Shown: one piece after another, positions 1-8,424 of the stretch
How the letters are laid out: the number at the start of each line of letters is the position of its first letter
How positions within the stretch are numbered: the stretch's first letter is position 1
Program-made: the position numbers and the translations under genes
Notes under the pieces: generated by a model
Database searches by the model: none
What the model was told of the DNA's origin: nothing
Seen by the model: the letters and a program-made list of their open reading frames with translations, nothing else
Source: Acidobacteriota bacterium
GTDB taxonomy: Bacteria; Acidobacteriota; Vicinamibacteria; Vicinamibacterales; UBA2999
Direction of reading: 5' to 3'
Assembly (NCBI GenBank): GCA_016213695.1
Contig: JACQZV010000131.1
Location: 1-36,470 of the forward strand
DNA: 36,470 nucleotides

Positions 1-1495
1 AGAACCCCAGCGCCTGGCCCATCGACACGGCCATCGCCACGCAGGCCGCCGCGGCCACCGTCATCCAGAGTCCGGCCCGCGCCATGTCCCTGATCGAGAA
101 GTAGCCGGACGCGTACGGAATCACCGTCGTCGGACCCTCGCTCACGAGAATGAACGCGAGCGACGAGGTGAACGCCGCCGGCGCCACCGTCGCCCACATG
201 TCGAGGTGCAGGTCGCGCGCGAGCGCCACCAGAATCGGCACGATGATGCTGGCCGTGACCGTGTTGCTCGAGAAGAGCAGGTGCAGCCCGGCCACGGCCA
301 TCACGATCACGAACGGCCGCACCAGTTCGGGGACGAGCGTGATCTGCCCCAGGAGCAGCCAGGCCAGCCAGCGGGCGGCGCCGCTCTCGAACACCGCCAG
401 ACCGAGCGAGAGCCCGGCCACGATGAGCATGATGCCGCCCCACTCGATGTCCGCCTGCGCCTCGTTCCACGTCAGCACCCGGATCCCCGGCAGGAAGAGC
501 GCCAGCCCTCCGGCCAGCGCCACGGCTTCAACGGGCGGGGCGACGCGCCCGCCGCTCCACACGGCGAGGAGCGGCGTCGCCAGCCAGAGGGCGATCACCG
601 TGCCGAAGACGAGCAGCGTGTTGCGCTCGACCGGCCGCAGCGGTCCCAGGTCCGCGAGTCTGGCGCGGATGTCGGCGAGGGTGAACGGCAGACGCTCGAT
701 CTCGGGCGGGAAGAGCCACAGCAGCAGACGCCACGCCAGCGGCACCATCAGGATCGAGGCCGGCACGCCGTAGAGCATCCACCGGGTGAAGGAGACGTCC
801 ACCCCCGCCAGTTGCTTGAGCTGCGCGATCGCGACGAGGTTCGCGGCCGTGCCCGCCGGCGTGGCGATGCCGCCGATGAGCGGCCCGAAGGCCGTCGAGA
901 TCATGATCGCGCGCCCGACGTTGCTCGTCCCCGGCGACAGGGACGCATCGCGCAGCAACCCGACGCCGAGCGGGAAGAGCATCGCCGCCGCGGCCATGTC
1001 GGTGACCCACCACGACACGGCCGTGCCGACGACGAGCACGCCGAGCAGCACGTGGTCCGTCCTCGTGCCCACCCGCAGCAGAATCCGGTAGACAAGGCGG
1101 GTGCCCAGGCCCGAGCGGGTGAACGCCGACGACAGCATCAGCACGCCAAGAAAGAAGGTGATGATGGGATCGCCGAAGCCGGCGGTGACGACCGTTCGAT
1201 AGTCGGCCAGGCCGAATGCGGGAATCAGCACGACCACCAGCAGCGACGTGACCGCGAACGGGAGCGTCTCGGTCACCCACAGAATGACGGCGAACGCCAT
1301 GATCGCCAGGCACGCCTGCCCCTGTGGCGTGAGTGGGATGACCCCTTCGGCGCGCGCGAGCGGCGGCGGCGAGGGAAGCAGGTAAATCGTCAGGAGCAGC
1401 GCCACCGCGGCCAGCAGGACGAACGGCCTGCGGTCGGCCACAGCGGGAGGTGACGCACCAGCCACGGGTGGCGAGTGTAACACCCCGGGATCCAT
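1..1495 (-). CDS. SLC13/DASS family anion:cation symporter (3' end cut by window)
   Basis: This is a polytopic inner-membrane permease for dicarboxylates, sulfate or similar anions; the substrate cannot be told from sequence. The reading frame is open from ATG at 1495 to the window edge (498 codons), so it lacks only its last residues and stop. The start has an AGGAG-like site 4 nt upstream. About a dozen hydrophobic segments alternate with short loops. Near residues 207-221 lies a GGIATPAGTAANL stretch that matches the GTPPN-type loop of the family, and near 410-412 an intact SNT motif sits in a hairpin. The first SNT motif is replaced by T165-D166-M167 in the context SWWVTDMAAAAMLFP. The gene follows a palindromic repeat that separates it from the 1594-2883 gene. 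Family assignment is firm; ion coupling is uncertain because of the altered first motif. Confidence 0.85.
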   Translation of the reverse strand, partial: MDPGVLHSPPVAGASPPAVADRRPFVLLAAVALLLTIYLLPSPPPLARAEGVIPLTPQGQACLAIMAFAVILWVTETLPFAVTSLLVVVLIPAFGLADYRTVVTAGFGDPIITFFLGVLMLSSAFTRSGLGTRLVYRILLRVGTRTDHVLLGVLVVGTAVSWWVTDMAAAAMLFPLGVGLLRDASLSPGTSNVGRAIMISTAFGPLIGGIATPAGTAANLVAIAQLKQLAGVDVSFTRWMLYGVPASILMVPLAWRLLLWLFPPEIERLPFTLADIRARLADLGPLRPVERNTLLVFGTVIALWLATPLLAVWSGGRVAPPVEAVALAGGLALFLPGIRVLTWNEAQADIEWGGIMLIVAGLSLGLAVFESGAARWLAWLLLGQITLVPELVRPFVIVMAVAGLHLLFSSNTVTASIIVPILVALARDLHLDMWATVAPAAFTSSLAFILVSEGPTTVIPYASGYFSIRDMARAGLWMTVAAAACVAMAVSMGQALGF

Positions 1496-1521
1496 CGCTC
1501 CTGCCGGGCATCGATCACGGG

Positions 1522-1579
1522 CCACGGAGACACAGAGACACGGAGGTCACATGTTCTCCGTGACTCCGTGACCCCGTGG
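1522..1579. repeat. Imperfect palindromic repeat, copy 1
   Basis: Two 24-nt arms (1522-1545 and 1556-1579) are inverted relative to each other with a few mismatches, around a 10-nt loop. The left arm reads CCACGGAGACAC and onward, the right arm ends CCCCGTGG. It lies 14 nt after the stop of the 1594-2883 gene and just ahead of the SLC13 gene. A nearly identical element is found at 8887-8944. It may act as a transcription terminator or mRNA 3'-end stabiliser, but its function is not shown by the sequence. Confidence 0.85.
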
Positions 1580-1593
1580 CGTGTGTCAGCGTG

Positions 1594-2883
1594 TCAGGGC
1601 AGAGGAAGAAGCGGCTTCTGCCCCTGCGGCATCTGGATGTCGAACGTGGCGTTCGAGCTCAGGTAGAGGAAGTCGTAGAAGGCCATCAGCGCTGCCAGGT
1701 CCGTCACGCCGACCGTTCCGAACGCGTTCTGCGCGCGCGTGAATGTCTCCGCCGTGAGTTTCCTGTCGCCCAGCAGCTCGCGGCTGAAGCGGACGACCAG
1801 CGCGTCCTTCTCGCCCAGGCCCTCCAGGCCCTTGCGGTGCTTGACGACATCGATGAGCGCCGGTTCGAGGCCCGCCTCGCGCGCCATCGGCTCGTGGGAC
1901 GTCCATTGAAACTGGCTGCTCGTCTCCCGCGCCGTCGACAGGATCGCCAGTTCCGTCAGGCGCGTGCCCAGTGGATTGCCAAACCGCAGATACATGTACG
2001 CGGGCAGGACGTGCCGCGCCATGTCAGGGCTGTACATCCACATCCCGATCGGGGCGGGTAGCCCGCGGCTGTAGCGCGACTTCGGATTCACGATGGCGTC
2101 GTACGTCTCTCTGCCGTCTGCGTCCAGATCGTCCCGTCTGACGTGGGGAAGACGGGCCCTCGACTCGGGGTTGATGTCCGCTGGAGCCACCGATGGCGAC
2201 GCGATCGGCGCGGGCTTTGGCAGGGCGAGGGCCGGCAGCGGCTGGTAGGGCCCCCCGGCTTCCAGGTCGAACGCCACGTTCGAACTCAGGTACAGAAATT
2301 CATAAAACGCCATCAGACCCGCCAGGTCCGTCACCCCTCGCCGGCCGAACCGTTTGAGCGCGCGCGCGAAGGTGTCCGCGCTGACGTGCCTGTCGCCCAG
2401 TAACTCGCGGCCGAAGCGGATGACGAGCGCGTCGGTCTCGGCGAGGCCATCGAGCGGCCTGCCGTACCCCATGACGTCGATGACCTGCTGCTCCACGCCG
2501 ATCATCCGTGCGTTGCGTCCGTGCGTGCCCCACTGCGTGCGGCTGTTGACGTGCCGGGCGGTGATGAGGATCGCCAGCTCCTTCGTGCGCAGGTCGAGCT
2601 GCGTGCCGAACCGCAGGTACATGTAGGTGGGCAGGATATGCTGCGCCATCCGGGGGCTGTGCATCCACATCCCGATCGGCGCCGGCAAACCGTCACGGTG
2701 AGGACTGGTCGCATTGACGACGACGTCGTAGGTGCGTTGTGCCTCGGCGTCCAGCGCGTCACGCGTGATCCCTTGACGAAGACGGACCCTCGGATCCGGG
2801 GACGGCCCCTGCGCCGACGCCGTGGCTGTCAGGACGACGACGGCGATGAGCGCGACGGCCCGGCGACTGACTCCTGGCATCAT
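1594..2883 (-). CDS. Exported tandem carboxymuconolactone-decarboxylase-like protein
   Basis: The 429-residue product has a Sec signal peptide (about 1-25, ending TASAQ) and two copies of a CMD/AhpD-like helical domain, about 45-205 and 250-412, joined by a Pro/Ala-rich linker at 213-240. Both copies share the segments GLPAPIGMWM, MYLRFG, TELAIL (KELAIL in copy 1), GVTDLA and a final FY-FLYLSSN helix. The family's W-x-x-H signature is W118/H121 in copy 1 and W327/H330 in copy 2. No redox CxxC pair is present, so AhpD-type peroxidase chemistry is unlikely; a lactone or decarboxylase-like role is only an analogy. The ATG at 2883 was chosen because it begins the signal peptide and has an AGGA site; the open frame upstream overlaps the previous gene. 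It follows the 2891 gene by 7 nt, so the two are probably cotranscribed. Confidence 0.85.
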   Translation of the reverse strand: MMPGVSRRAVALIAVVVLTATASAQGPSPDPRVRLRQGITRDALDAEAQRTYDVVVNATSPHRDGLPAPIGMWMHSPRMAQHILPTYMYLRFGTQLDLRTKELAILITARHVNSRTQWGTHGRNARMIGVEQQVIDVMGYGRPLDGLAETDALVIRFGRELLGDRHVSADTFARALKRFGRRGVTDLAGLMAFYEFLYLSSNVAFDLEAGGPYQPLPALALPKPAPIASPSVAPADINPESRARLPHVRRDDLDADGRETYDAIVNPKSRYSRGLPAPIGMWMYSPDMARHVLPAYMYLRFGNPLGTRLTELAILSTARETSSQFQWTSHEPMAREAGLEPALIDVVKHRKGLEGLGEKDALVVRFSRELLGDRKLTAETFTRAQNAFGTVGVTDLAALMAFYDFLYLSSNATFDIQMPQGQKPLLPLP

Positions 2884-2890
2884 GTCCTCG

Positions 2891-3568
2891 TTACGGTATC
2901 GGAAGCAGCGGCTGCTCGCCGGGGGGCATCTGGATGTCGAAGGTCGCATTCGAACTGAGGAACAGGAATTCGTAGAAGGCCATCAGGCCTGCCAGGTCGG
3001 TCACGCCAGGCGTCCCGAACACCCTGGCCGCCTGCGCGAACGTCTCCGCACTCACGCGTCTACTGCCGAACAATTCCCGGCCGAACCGGATGATCGTCGC
3101 TTCCTTCTCGCCGAGGCCGTCCACGCTCCGGCGATACTTGACCACGTCGATGACGTTCTGCTCGAGACCGACTTTGAGCGCCGTCGGTTCGTGCGACGTC
3201 CATTGATACTGGCTGTTGATCTCGCGCGCCGCCACCAGGATGGCCAGCTCCGTCAGGCGCACCGGGAAGTACATGGCGTCGCCAGAATCGCCGCCGAACC
3301 GCAGATACATGTAGAGCGGCAGGACATGCTCGGCCATCCCGGGGCTGTGCATCCACATCCCGATCGGCGCCGGCAGCCCGCGGCCGTACGGCGTGGTCGC
3401 GTTCACGACCGCGTCGTATGTCTTCTGGGCCTCCGGGGTCAGATCGTCCCGCTTGACGCCCTCGCGCAGCTGCACTCGCGGATCGGGAGACGCCGCCTGC
3501 GCCAGCGCGCTGTCCGCCAGCGCGACCACCGCAATCGGGACGAGGACCCAGGACACGGCTCGCCGCAT
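2891..3568 (-). CDS. Exported carboxymuconolactone-decarboxylase-like protein
   Basis: The 225-residue product has a Sec signal peptide (1-24, ending ALAQ) and a single CMD-like domain (about 45-210). It is a close paralogue of each half of the next gene in the operon, sharing GLPAPIGMWM, LTELAILVAARE, the YQWTSHEPTA motif (W123, H126) and the closing SSNATFDIQMP. As in its neighbour, no CxxC is found. The start at 3568 has GGAGG 7 nt upstream. It lies 20 nt after the TonB-receptor gene and 7 nt before the tandem-domain gene, so it is very likely part of the same operon. Membership of the CMD superfamily is sure; substrate and reaction are unknown. A periplasmic location is inferred from the signal peptide, and is unusual for a family best known from cytoplasmic enzymes. 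Confidence 0.85.
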   Translation of the reverse strand: MRRAVSWVLVPIAVVALADSALAQAASPDPRVQLREGVKRDDLTPEAQKTYDAVVNATTPYGRGLPAPIGMWMHSPGMAEHVLPLYMYLRFGGDSGDAMYFPVRLTELAILVAAREINSQYQWTSHEPTALKVGLEQNVIDVVKYRRSVDGLGEKEATIIRFGRELFGSRRVSAETFAQAARVFGTPGVTDLAGLMAFYEFLFLSSNATFDIQMPPGEQPLLPIP

Positions 3569-3588
3569 GCACGCCTCCGCGCGGTATC

Positions 3589-6510
3589 TCAGAAGCCGAC
3601 CTGCACGCCCAACCGCACGACGCGCGCCGACACGGCGTTGGTCACGTTCAGCCACTGCGGACCGTACTGTGTGTTCAGGTACTGCGGCGTGTTCGCGTTG
3701 AACACGTTGGCGAGGTCGACGTTCCCCGTCATGCTGGTCCTGCCCATCCTGAACCGCTTGGAAAAACGCAGATCGAGCATGTTCGTGCGCTTCTCGAAGA
3801 GCGTGTTCGGCTCGAGCACCGCGACTTCGGACGTCGCACGCGGGCCCGCCGAGAAGTTCCGGCCGAGCGATGGGGCGGCCTGCGCGCTGGTGACAACGTA
3901 ATTGGCCAGAATGGGGAACCCGGAGACGCTCTGGAAGACGTAGCTGGCTCTGAGGTCCCAGGGAAGCGGATAGGTGCCGTTGATCTTGAACTGCACGTCA
4001 TCGGACCAGCCGTAGACGTTACGGCAATAACGCAGACTCTGCGGCGAATCGACGGCAATTCCGCAGTTATCGGTCACGGTGTTGCCAAACGCGACGCCAC
4101 CGCCGATCGTGGCGTTGTTGCCAAAACGTCCACTCAGGTTGAGGTCGATGCCGTCGAACACGCGCTTCATGCGGTCGCCCGCCAGACTCTGGAAGTCGTC
4201 CACCTGCCCGAATTTTGAGGGCTTGACGTCGTACAGTCCGCAGACCTGCCGACCGCTGTCAGGCAGCCGCGAGTCGACCGGCGCGGTAATGCAGTACTCA
4301 TCGAAATCCGCGGCGGACACCCTCAGGTTCTCAGTAAAGCTCTGGTTTCCCCACATCGTCCGGTAGTAGGCCAGCTGCACTCCGAATCCCGGAACGATCT
4401 CGTGGTCGATGGAGAGAATGCCCTGCCACGTGTACGCGCGATTCCCCCATCCGAATCGGACATCGTCATCGACGGTCAGCGCCTCGGGTCTCGGGCTGCC
4501 GAACCGGCTGTTGGAGAGCGGCCCCAGCTCGCTCTCCTGAGGCACGAAATCACCATTCCGGTCCGTCCAGGTCCGCGTGGCGTTGGCCACGACGGCGGCG
4601 GCAGGCTGCGAGGGGACGTCGCCGGCCAGGCCGACGATAAACCGCCCGAAGAACGCTTTCACCGCCGTCCGCCCGTTGCCGAACAGGTCGTAGGCAGCCC
4701 CCATGCGCGGGTTGATATCTTTCAGACTCGTCAGGTCGCCGGTCTTGTCGAAGTGGCGTTCGGGGACAAACGGACCGGCCGGGGTGTTCACTTCCCGGGC
4801 GTACCCGCTATAGCTGTCGTACCGCAGGCCCAGGTTGAGCGTCAGCCGCTTCACAGTCCATTGATCCTGGGCGTACAGGCCGATGTTCTGCGCCATCATC
4901 CGTTGAAACGCGGGCGACGCATAGAGCACGACGGAGGTCGGCACGCCGTTCTGGTAGTTCTGGAGCATCCCGCCGTTCACGAAGTACTCGGAGAAATTCG
5001 GCCACTGCTGCACCCAGGTGCCCGTCTTGAAGTTGTGCGACCCGGTGACGTACGACACGTTGAATCGCTCGCTGAGATTGTTCTGCATCGATCGACGCGC
5101 ATAGGCGCCGGTCCCCGCGATGTTGTCGGCCCTGGCGTTCCAGCGAAAATCGGTCGTCAGCTCGCGGATCGCGATCTGGTCGGCCGCCACACCCTGCACG
5201 GGATCGCTGTCTCCGAGCCCGTGGTACCAGGAAAAGCCGCCCTCGAACAGCAGGCGGTTGCTCCGGGCGTACTGCCAGGACGCCTGGGGCACGCGGTGAT
5301 GGTACAGATGGTCGGCCGTCGCTTCAGGCGCGCGGTTCAGCGCAATCAATCGGATCACGCAGTTGCAGTTGTTCGCGTATTCGAAACTGACGTTGACCTT
5401 CTGCTTGTCGGTTGCCGACCAGGTCACGCGGCCGGTGGCGCTGCCGTAGTAGTCGTTCGAGAACGCCGGGCGGCTCGGATCGGGCGTGTAGAGGTGCGTG
5501 CCCTGCGTCTTGTTGAAGTACTTGCCCGGCAGCCACAGCTCCGAGCCCCACCGCCGGTACGAACCGAAGAACCACAGCTTGTCCTGCCGGATCGGACCGC
5601 CCGCCGACCCACCGGCGTTGTAGGCCTGCTTGACGTACGGCGTCCCCACCAGCCCGCGGGCACGCAGCCCCTCGTCGATGTTGCTCCCCTGCAGCGCCTC
5701 GGTCGTGCCGTCCAGCTCGAAGGTCCCGAACAGACTGTTGGCGCCCTCGCGCGGGACGATGTTGATGCGGACGCCGCCGGTTTCGGACTCGGCCGGGTTG
5801 CCGCCCATCTGGACGGTGATCTCCTGCGTGTCCACGCGGTTCATGCTGTAGACGCCGCGCATCGCCTCCATGCCCTCGCGCACGACCCGGATATCGCTCG
5901 TCCCGCCGTGCACGGTGATCTCCGCCTGCGACCGCTCGCTCTGCGTGGAGCCGACATCCACGCCGCCGGTGGCGCCGGCGTCGGTGGCGATCGGCTGTCG
6001 CATGGCTGGAATCAGCGCCGCCCACACGCCCGTGGTCTTGGCGATCGGCAGCGCGTCGACGGTCTCGCGCGTGAAGACTTCGCGCGCCGCGACATTCTGG
6101 GTATCCACGACCGGCGCTGCGCCGGTGACCGTCACGGTCTCCTCAACCGCCCCCACCTCCAGGGTGCCGTTGACCGTGGCCGTGAACGCCGACGTCAGGA
6201 CGACGCCGTCGCGCACGAACGACCTGAAGCCCGGCAGCGTGAAGCTCACCCGGTAGGTGCCGGGCCGCAGGTCGACGATGCGGTAGACGCCCTGGTCGTC
6301 TGTGACAGCCACGCGCGCGCCTTCGATGAGGGCCGGGCTGCCGGCCTCCACCGTGACGCCCGGCAGCACGCCGCCGGACGCGTCCCGCGCAACGCCCGAG
6401 ATGGCGCTTCCCGCCTGTCCCGCGCTGATGGCCGGAAAGGCCATCAGCCAGCACGGCACGAGGATCATGACGAAGCGTGAGAGGCTCACCGCCGGGGTGT
6501 CCCGCATCAT
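3589..6510 (-). CDS. Oar-like TonB-dependent outer-membrane receptor
   Basis: The 973-residue product starts with a signal peptide (about 1-31), then a carboxypeptidase-regulatory-like beta-sandwich (about 35-120, GVARDASGGVLPGVTVEAG and GTYRVSFTLPGFRSF). A plug domain follows (about 125-260), then a long beta-barrel that ends in the outer-membrane signature LGVQVGF with a terminal Phe. The length is typical of the Oar/OmpA-related receptors common in Acidobacteriota. Such receptors import substrates through the outer membrane using TonB energy; the ligand is unknown. The ATG at 6510 has an AAGGTGG-like site. The upstream propeller-haem gene ends 24 nt before it and the CMD gene begins 20 nt after it. 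The context suggests it feeds or collects the substrate handled by the neighbouring periplasmic proteins. It differs clearly from the second receptor at 31292-34639. Confidence 0.9.
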   Translation of the reverse strand: MMRDTPAVSLSRFVMILVPCWLMAFPAISAGQAGSAISGVARDASGGVLPGVTVEAGSPALIEGARVAVTDDQGVYRIVDLRPGTYRVSFTLPGFRSFVRDGVVLTSAFTATVNGTLEVGAVEETVTVTGAAPVVDTQNVAAREVFTRETVDALPIAKTTGVWAALIPAMRQPIATDAGATGGVDVGSTQSERSQAEITVHGGTSDIRVVREGMEAMRGVYSMNRVDTQEITVQMGGNPAESETGGVRINIVPREGANSLFGTFELDGTTEALQGSNIDEGLRARGLVGTPYVKQAYNAGGSAGGPIRQDKLWFFGSYRRWGSELWLPGKYFNKTQGTHLYTPDPSRPAFSNDYYGSATGRVTWSATDKQKVNVSFEYANNCNCVIRLIALNRAPEATADHLYHHRVPQASWQYARSNRLLFEGGFSWYHGLGDSDPVQGVAADQIAIRELTTDFRWNARADNIAGTGAYARRSMQNNLSERFNVSYVTGSHNFKTGTWVQQWPNFSEYFVNGGMLQNYQNGVPTSVVLYASPAFQRMMAQNIGLYAQDQWTVKRLTLNLGLRYDSYSGYAREVNTPAGPFVPERHFDKTGDLTSLKDINPRMGAAYDLFGNGRTAVKAFFGRFIVGLAGDVPSQPAAAVVANATRTWTDRNGDFVPQESELGPLSNSRFGSPRPEALTVDDDVRFGWGNRAYTWQGILSIDHEIVPGFGVQLAYYRTMWGNQSFTENLRVSAADFDEYCITAPVDSRLPDSGRQVCGLYDVKPSKFGQVDDFQSLAGDRMKRVFDGIDLNLSGRFGNNATIGGGVAFGNTVTDNCGIAVDSPQSLRYCRNVYGWSDDVQFKINGTYPLPWDLRASYVFQSVSGFPILANYVVTSAQAAPSLGRNFSAGPRATSEVAVLEPNTLFEKRTNMLDLRFSKRFRMGRTSMTGNVDLANVFNANTPQYLNTQYGPQWLNVTNAVSARVVRLGVQVGF

Positions 6511-6534
6511 CGTTGTCCCACCTTCTGTGTCCAG

Positions 6535-8388
6535 TCAGTTCTTCGAGGTGTCGAACCGGAACTGCACGCGGGCGACCTTGCCGGCGGCCGTGTACGGCAC
6601 CCACACCGTTGGATTGTCGGTCGTGTCGTCAACCGCCAGATGCCGCGAGTTGGTGCCGCGTGTCGGCAGCTGATACAGCGTGATCTTCCCCGAGGTCGGA
6701 TTGAGCTGGCCCAGCAGATCCGCCGCAGAGTTGCTGAACCAGACCATGTGGTTCTTGTCGGCGATGGGTTTATACGGCTGCGCCCACCGGAGCTCGGGCA
6801 GCGAATGGATCTTCACGAACGTCTTGGTCCGGGCGTCGATCTGCGCGATGCCGCCGGCCCAGTACAGACCGGAATAGACGTAATCGCCGCGGGCATCGGC
6901 GCTCATGCGCCGGGGTCCCTGCTGGCCGGGCGCCGCGTTATGGTCCCAGGACCCCACGGTCTTGAGAATCTCGATGTCCTCCGGGCGAAGGTCCGGTGAG
7001 GTGAGCGGCGGCAGCGCCACTTCCTTGACCTCGCCCGTCTTGCCGTCGACGACCGCGAGCCTGTCGAGCGCGAGCTGCGACACCCAGGCGTTGTCGAAGC
7101 GATCGACGCCGAGATCGTAGGGCCGGCTGAACGGGGTGGCCGTGTTGAACTCGGTGAACGTGCCGGTGGCGACGTCGAGCCTGACGAACCCGAGGCCGAA
7201 CGATCCCCAGACGTTCCCCTTGGAATCGACCTGCGTCCCGTGCGACAGCGGGAAGCGCAGCCCCGGATACGGCTTGATGCTGCCGGCCTTCACGTCGACA
7301 CCCGTGATCTGCCGTCCGTTCGAGTACCAGACGTAGCCGCGCGCCGGGTCCGAGCTCATCGCGTTCATGCCGAAGTAGATGTTGCCGTCAACGCCGACCG
7401 CGATGTCGTGCGTGCCGCGCTCGAGGTGCTCGTCGCGCGTGCCCCAGCTCCAGTCCGAGCCGCTCCGGTACTCGTTGCGGGGCTCCACGGCCACGTCCTG
7501 CACGACCGTCTTGCCGTCCCGCAGGGCCAGGAACGACACCTTGCCGGTGCGCGGGTCGAGCTTGCCGACGCCGCCGGGCCGGTTGAAGGGCAGGTCGTAC
7601 TCGGTGACGACGATCTGGGTGGCCACGCCCGTCGGACGCGCGAACGGCTTCGCCTTGAGCGGCAGCGCCTTCGGCCCCGCGACGCGCGTCAGGTATTCAA
7701 CCAGGTCCTTGCGGTAGAACCGCATCAGCTTCGTGTGGATGCTGACGGGATCGCCGTTGGCGTCGAGCTCACCGGCCGGGAACTCGGCGCCGCCGGCGCG
7801 CCGTCCGGGCGGGTCGCCCGCGGAGTTCTCGGGCACGTCGCCGTGCGGCGCGCTCTTCTCCATGTAGTCGAGGACGGTGTTCCAGCTGTCGGCGTCGAAG
7901 TGCTTCTCGAGCCAGTTGGCCGGCAGGTGGCAGTTGCTGCAGTTGTTCAGCACCACCATCTTCATGCGGCGATCGAAGCTCGTCTCCGACGGCAGGCTCT
8001 GCATCCATTCCGCCGTCGAGAGCGACCGCGGGATGATGTCGGTGGGTGTGAGGGTGAAATTCTGCTTCCCGGCCTGGCCCGGCGTGACGGTCGCCCCGGC
8101 GACCGGGCGGTTGAACCCGATGGCCTGCGCCCACACCTGATAGCGGCCGGCCTCGAGCGCCGGGAAGGCGTACGCGCCGTTCTGGTTCGTCCAGACCGAC
8201 GTCGTCACCGTCGACCCCTCGCCTTTGGCGGAGACGGCCACGCCTTCCATGGCCTTCCCGTCCGCACCTTTGACGGTGCCGGTCAGTTCGATACCGGGCG
8301 CGGCACTCTGTGAGGCGGCGGGCAGCGTCGCGCTGAGCGCGATCGCTGCGAGCCCGAGGACCAGGAACATCACACGGGATCGAGACAT
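6535..8388 (-). CDS. Exported carboxypeptidase-regulatory / c-haem / Vgb-like beta-propeller protein
   Basis: The 617-residue product contains a Sec signal peptide (about 1-27), a carboxypeptidase-regulatory-like domain (about 33-115, with the GxYAFPALEAGRYQVWAQAIGF pattern), a c-type haem motif C150-S-N-C153-H154 in a short helical region, and a C-terminal propeller (about 255-610). The propeller repeats resemble virginiamycin B lyase and SMP-30-like proteins (for example HDIAVGVDGNIYFG and DLGVDRFDNAWVSQL). Vgb itself is a cytoplasmic streptogramin lyase without haem, so the same reaction should not be assumed. Covalent haem implies periplasmic electron transfer. The ATG at 8388 has AGGAGG 6 nt upstream; a GTG one codon earlier is less well spaced. 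The small cytochrome c gene lies just upstream (36 nt), a natural electron partner, and the TonB receptor lies just downstream. Confidence 0.85.
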   Translation of the reverse strand: MSRSRVMFLVLGLAAIALSATLPAASQSAAPGIELTGTVKGADGKAMEGVAVSAKGEGSTVTTSVWTNQNGAYAFPALEAGRYQVWAQAIGFNRPVAGATVTPGQAGKQNFTLTPTDIIPRSLSTAEWMQSLPSETSFDRRMKMVVLNNCSNCHLPANWLEKHFDADSWNTVLDYMEKSAPHGDVPENSAGDPPGRRAGGAEFPAGELDANGDPVSIHTKLMRFYRKDLVEYLTRVAGPKALPLKAKPFARPTGVATQIVVTEYDLPFNRPGGVGKLDPRTGKVSFLALRDGKTVVQDVAVEPRNEYRSGSDWSWGTRDEHLERGTHDIAVGVDGNIYFGMNAMSSDPARGYVWYSNGRQITGVDVKAGSIKPYPGLRFPLSHGTQVDSKGNVWGSFGLGFVRLDVATGTFTEFNTATPFSRPYDLGVDRFDNAWVSQLALDRLAVVDGKTGEVKEVALPPLTSPDLRPEDIEILKTVGSWDHNAAPGQQGPRRMSADARGDYVYSGLYWAGGIAQIDARTKTFVKIHSLPELRWAQPYKPIADKNHMVWFSNSAADLLGQLNPTSGKITLYQLPTRGTNSRHLAVDDTTDNPTVWVPYTAAGKVARVQFRFDTSKN

Positions 8389-8424
8389 CACTATCCTCCT
8401 GCGGTGGAGCGCGTGGGTGAACGG

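Noticed and set aside
206-1453. Plus-strand and other minus-strand ORFs over the transporter
   Set aside because: The frame read from 1495 encodes a coherent polytopic membrane protein; the others are low-complexity shadows.
1513-1590. A CRISPR-like short repeat array
   Set aside because: The CACGGAG units are adjacent and inverted, without regular unique spacers, and no cas genes are near; a palindromic repeat explains them.
4402-6480. A 692-codon plus-strand ORF opposite the first TonB receptor gene
   Set aside because: Its translation is Arg/His/Ala-rich with no domain, and it lies exactly antisense to a clear receptor; high GC leaves the opposite frame open.
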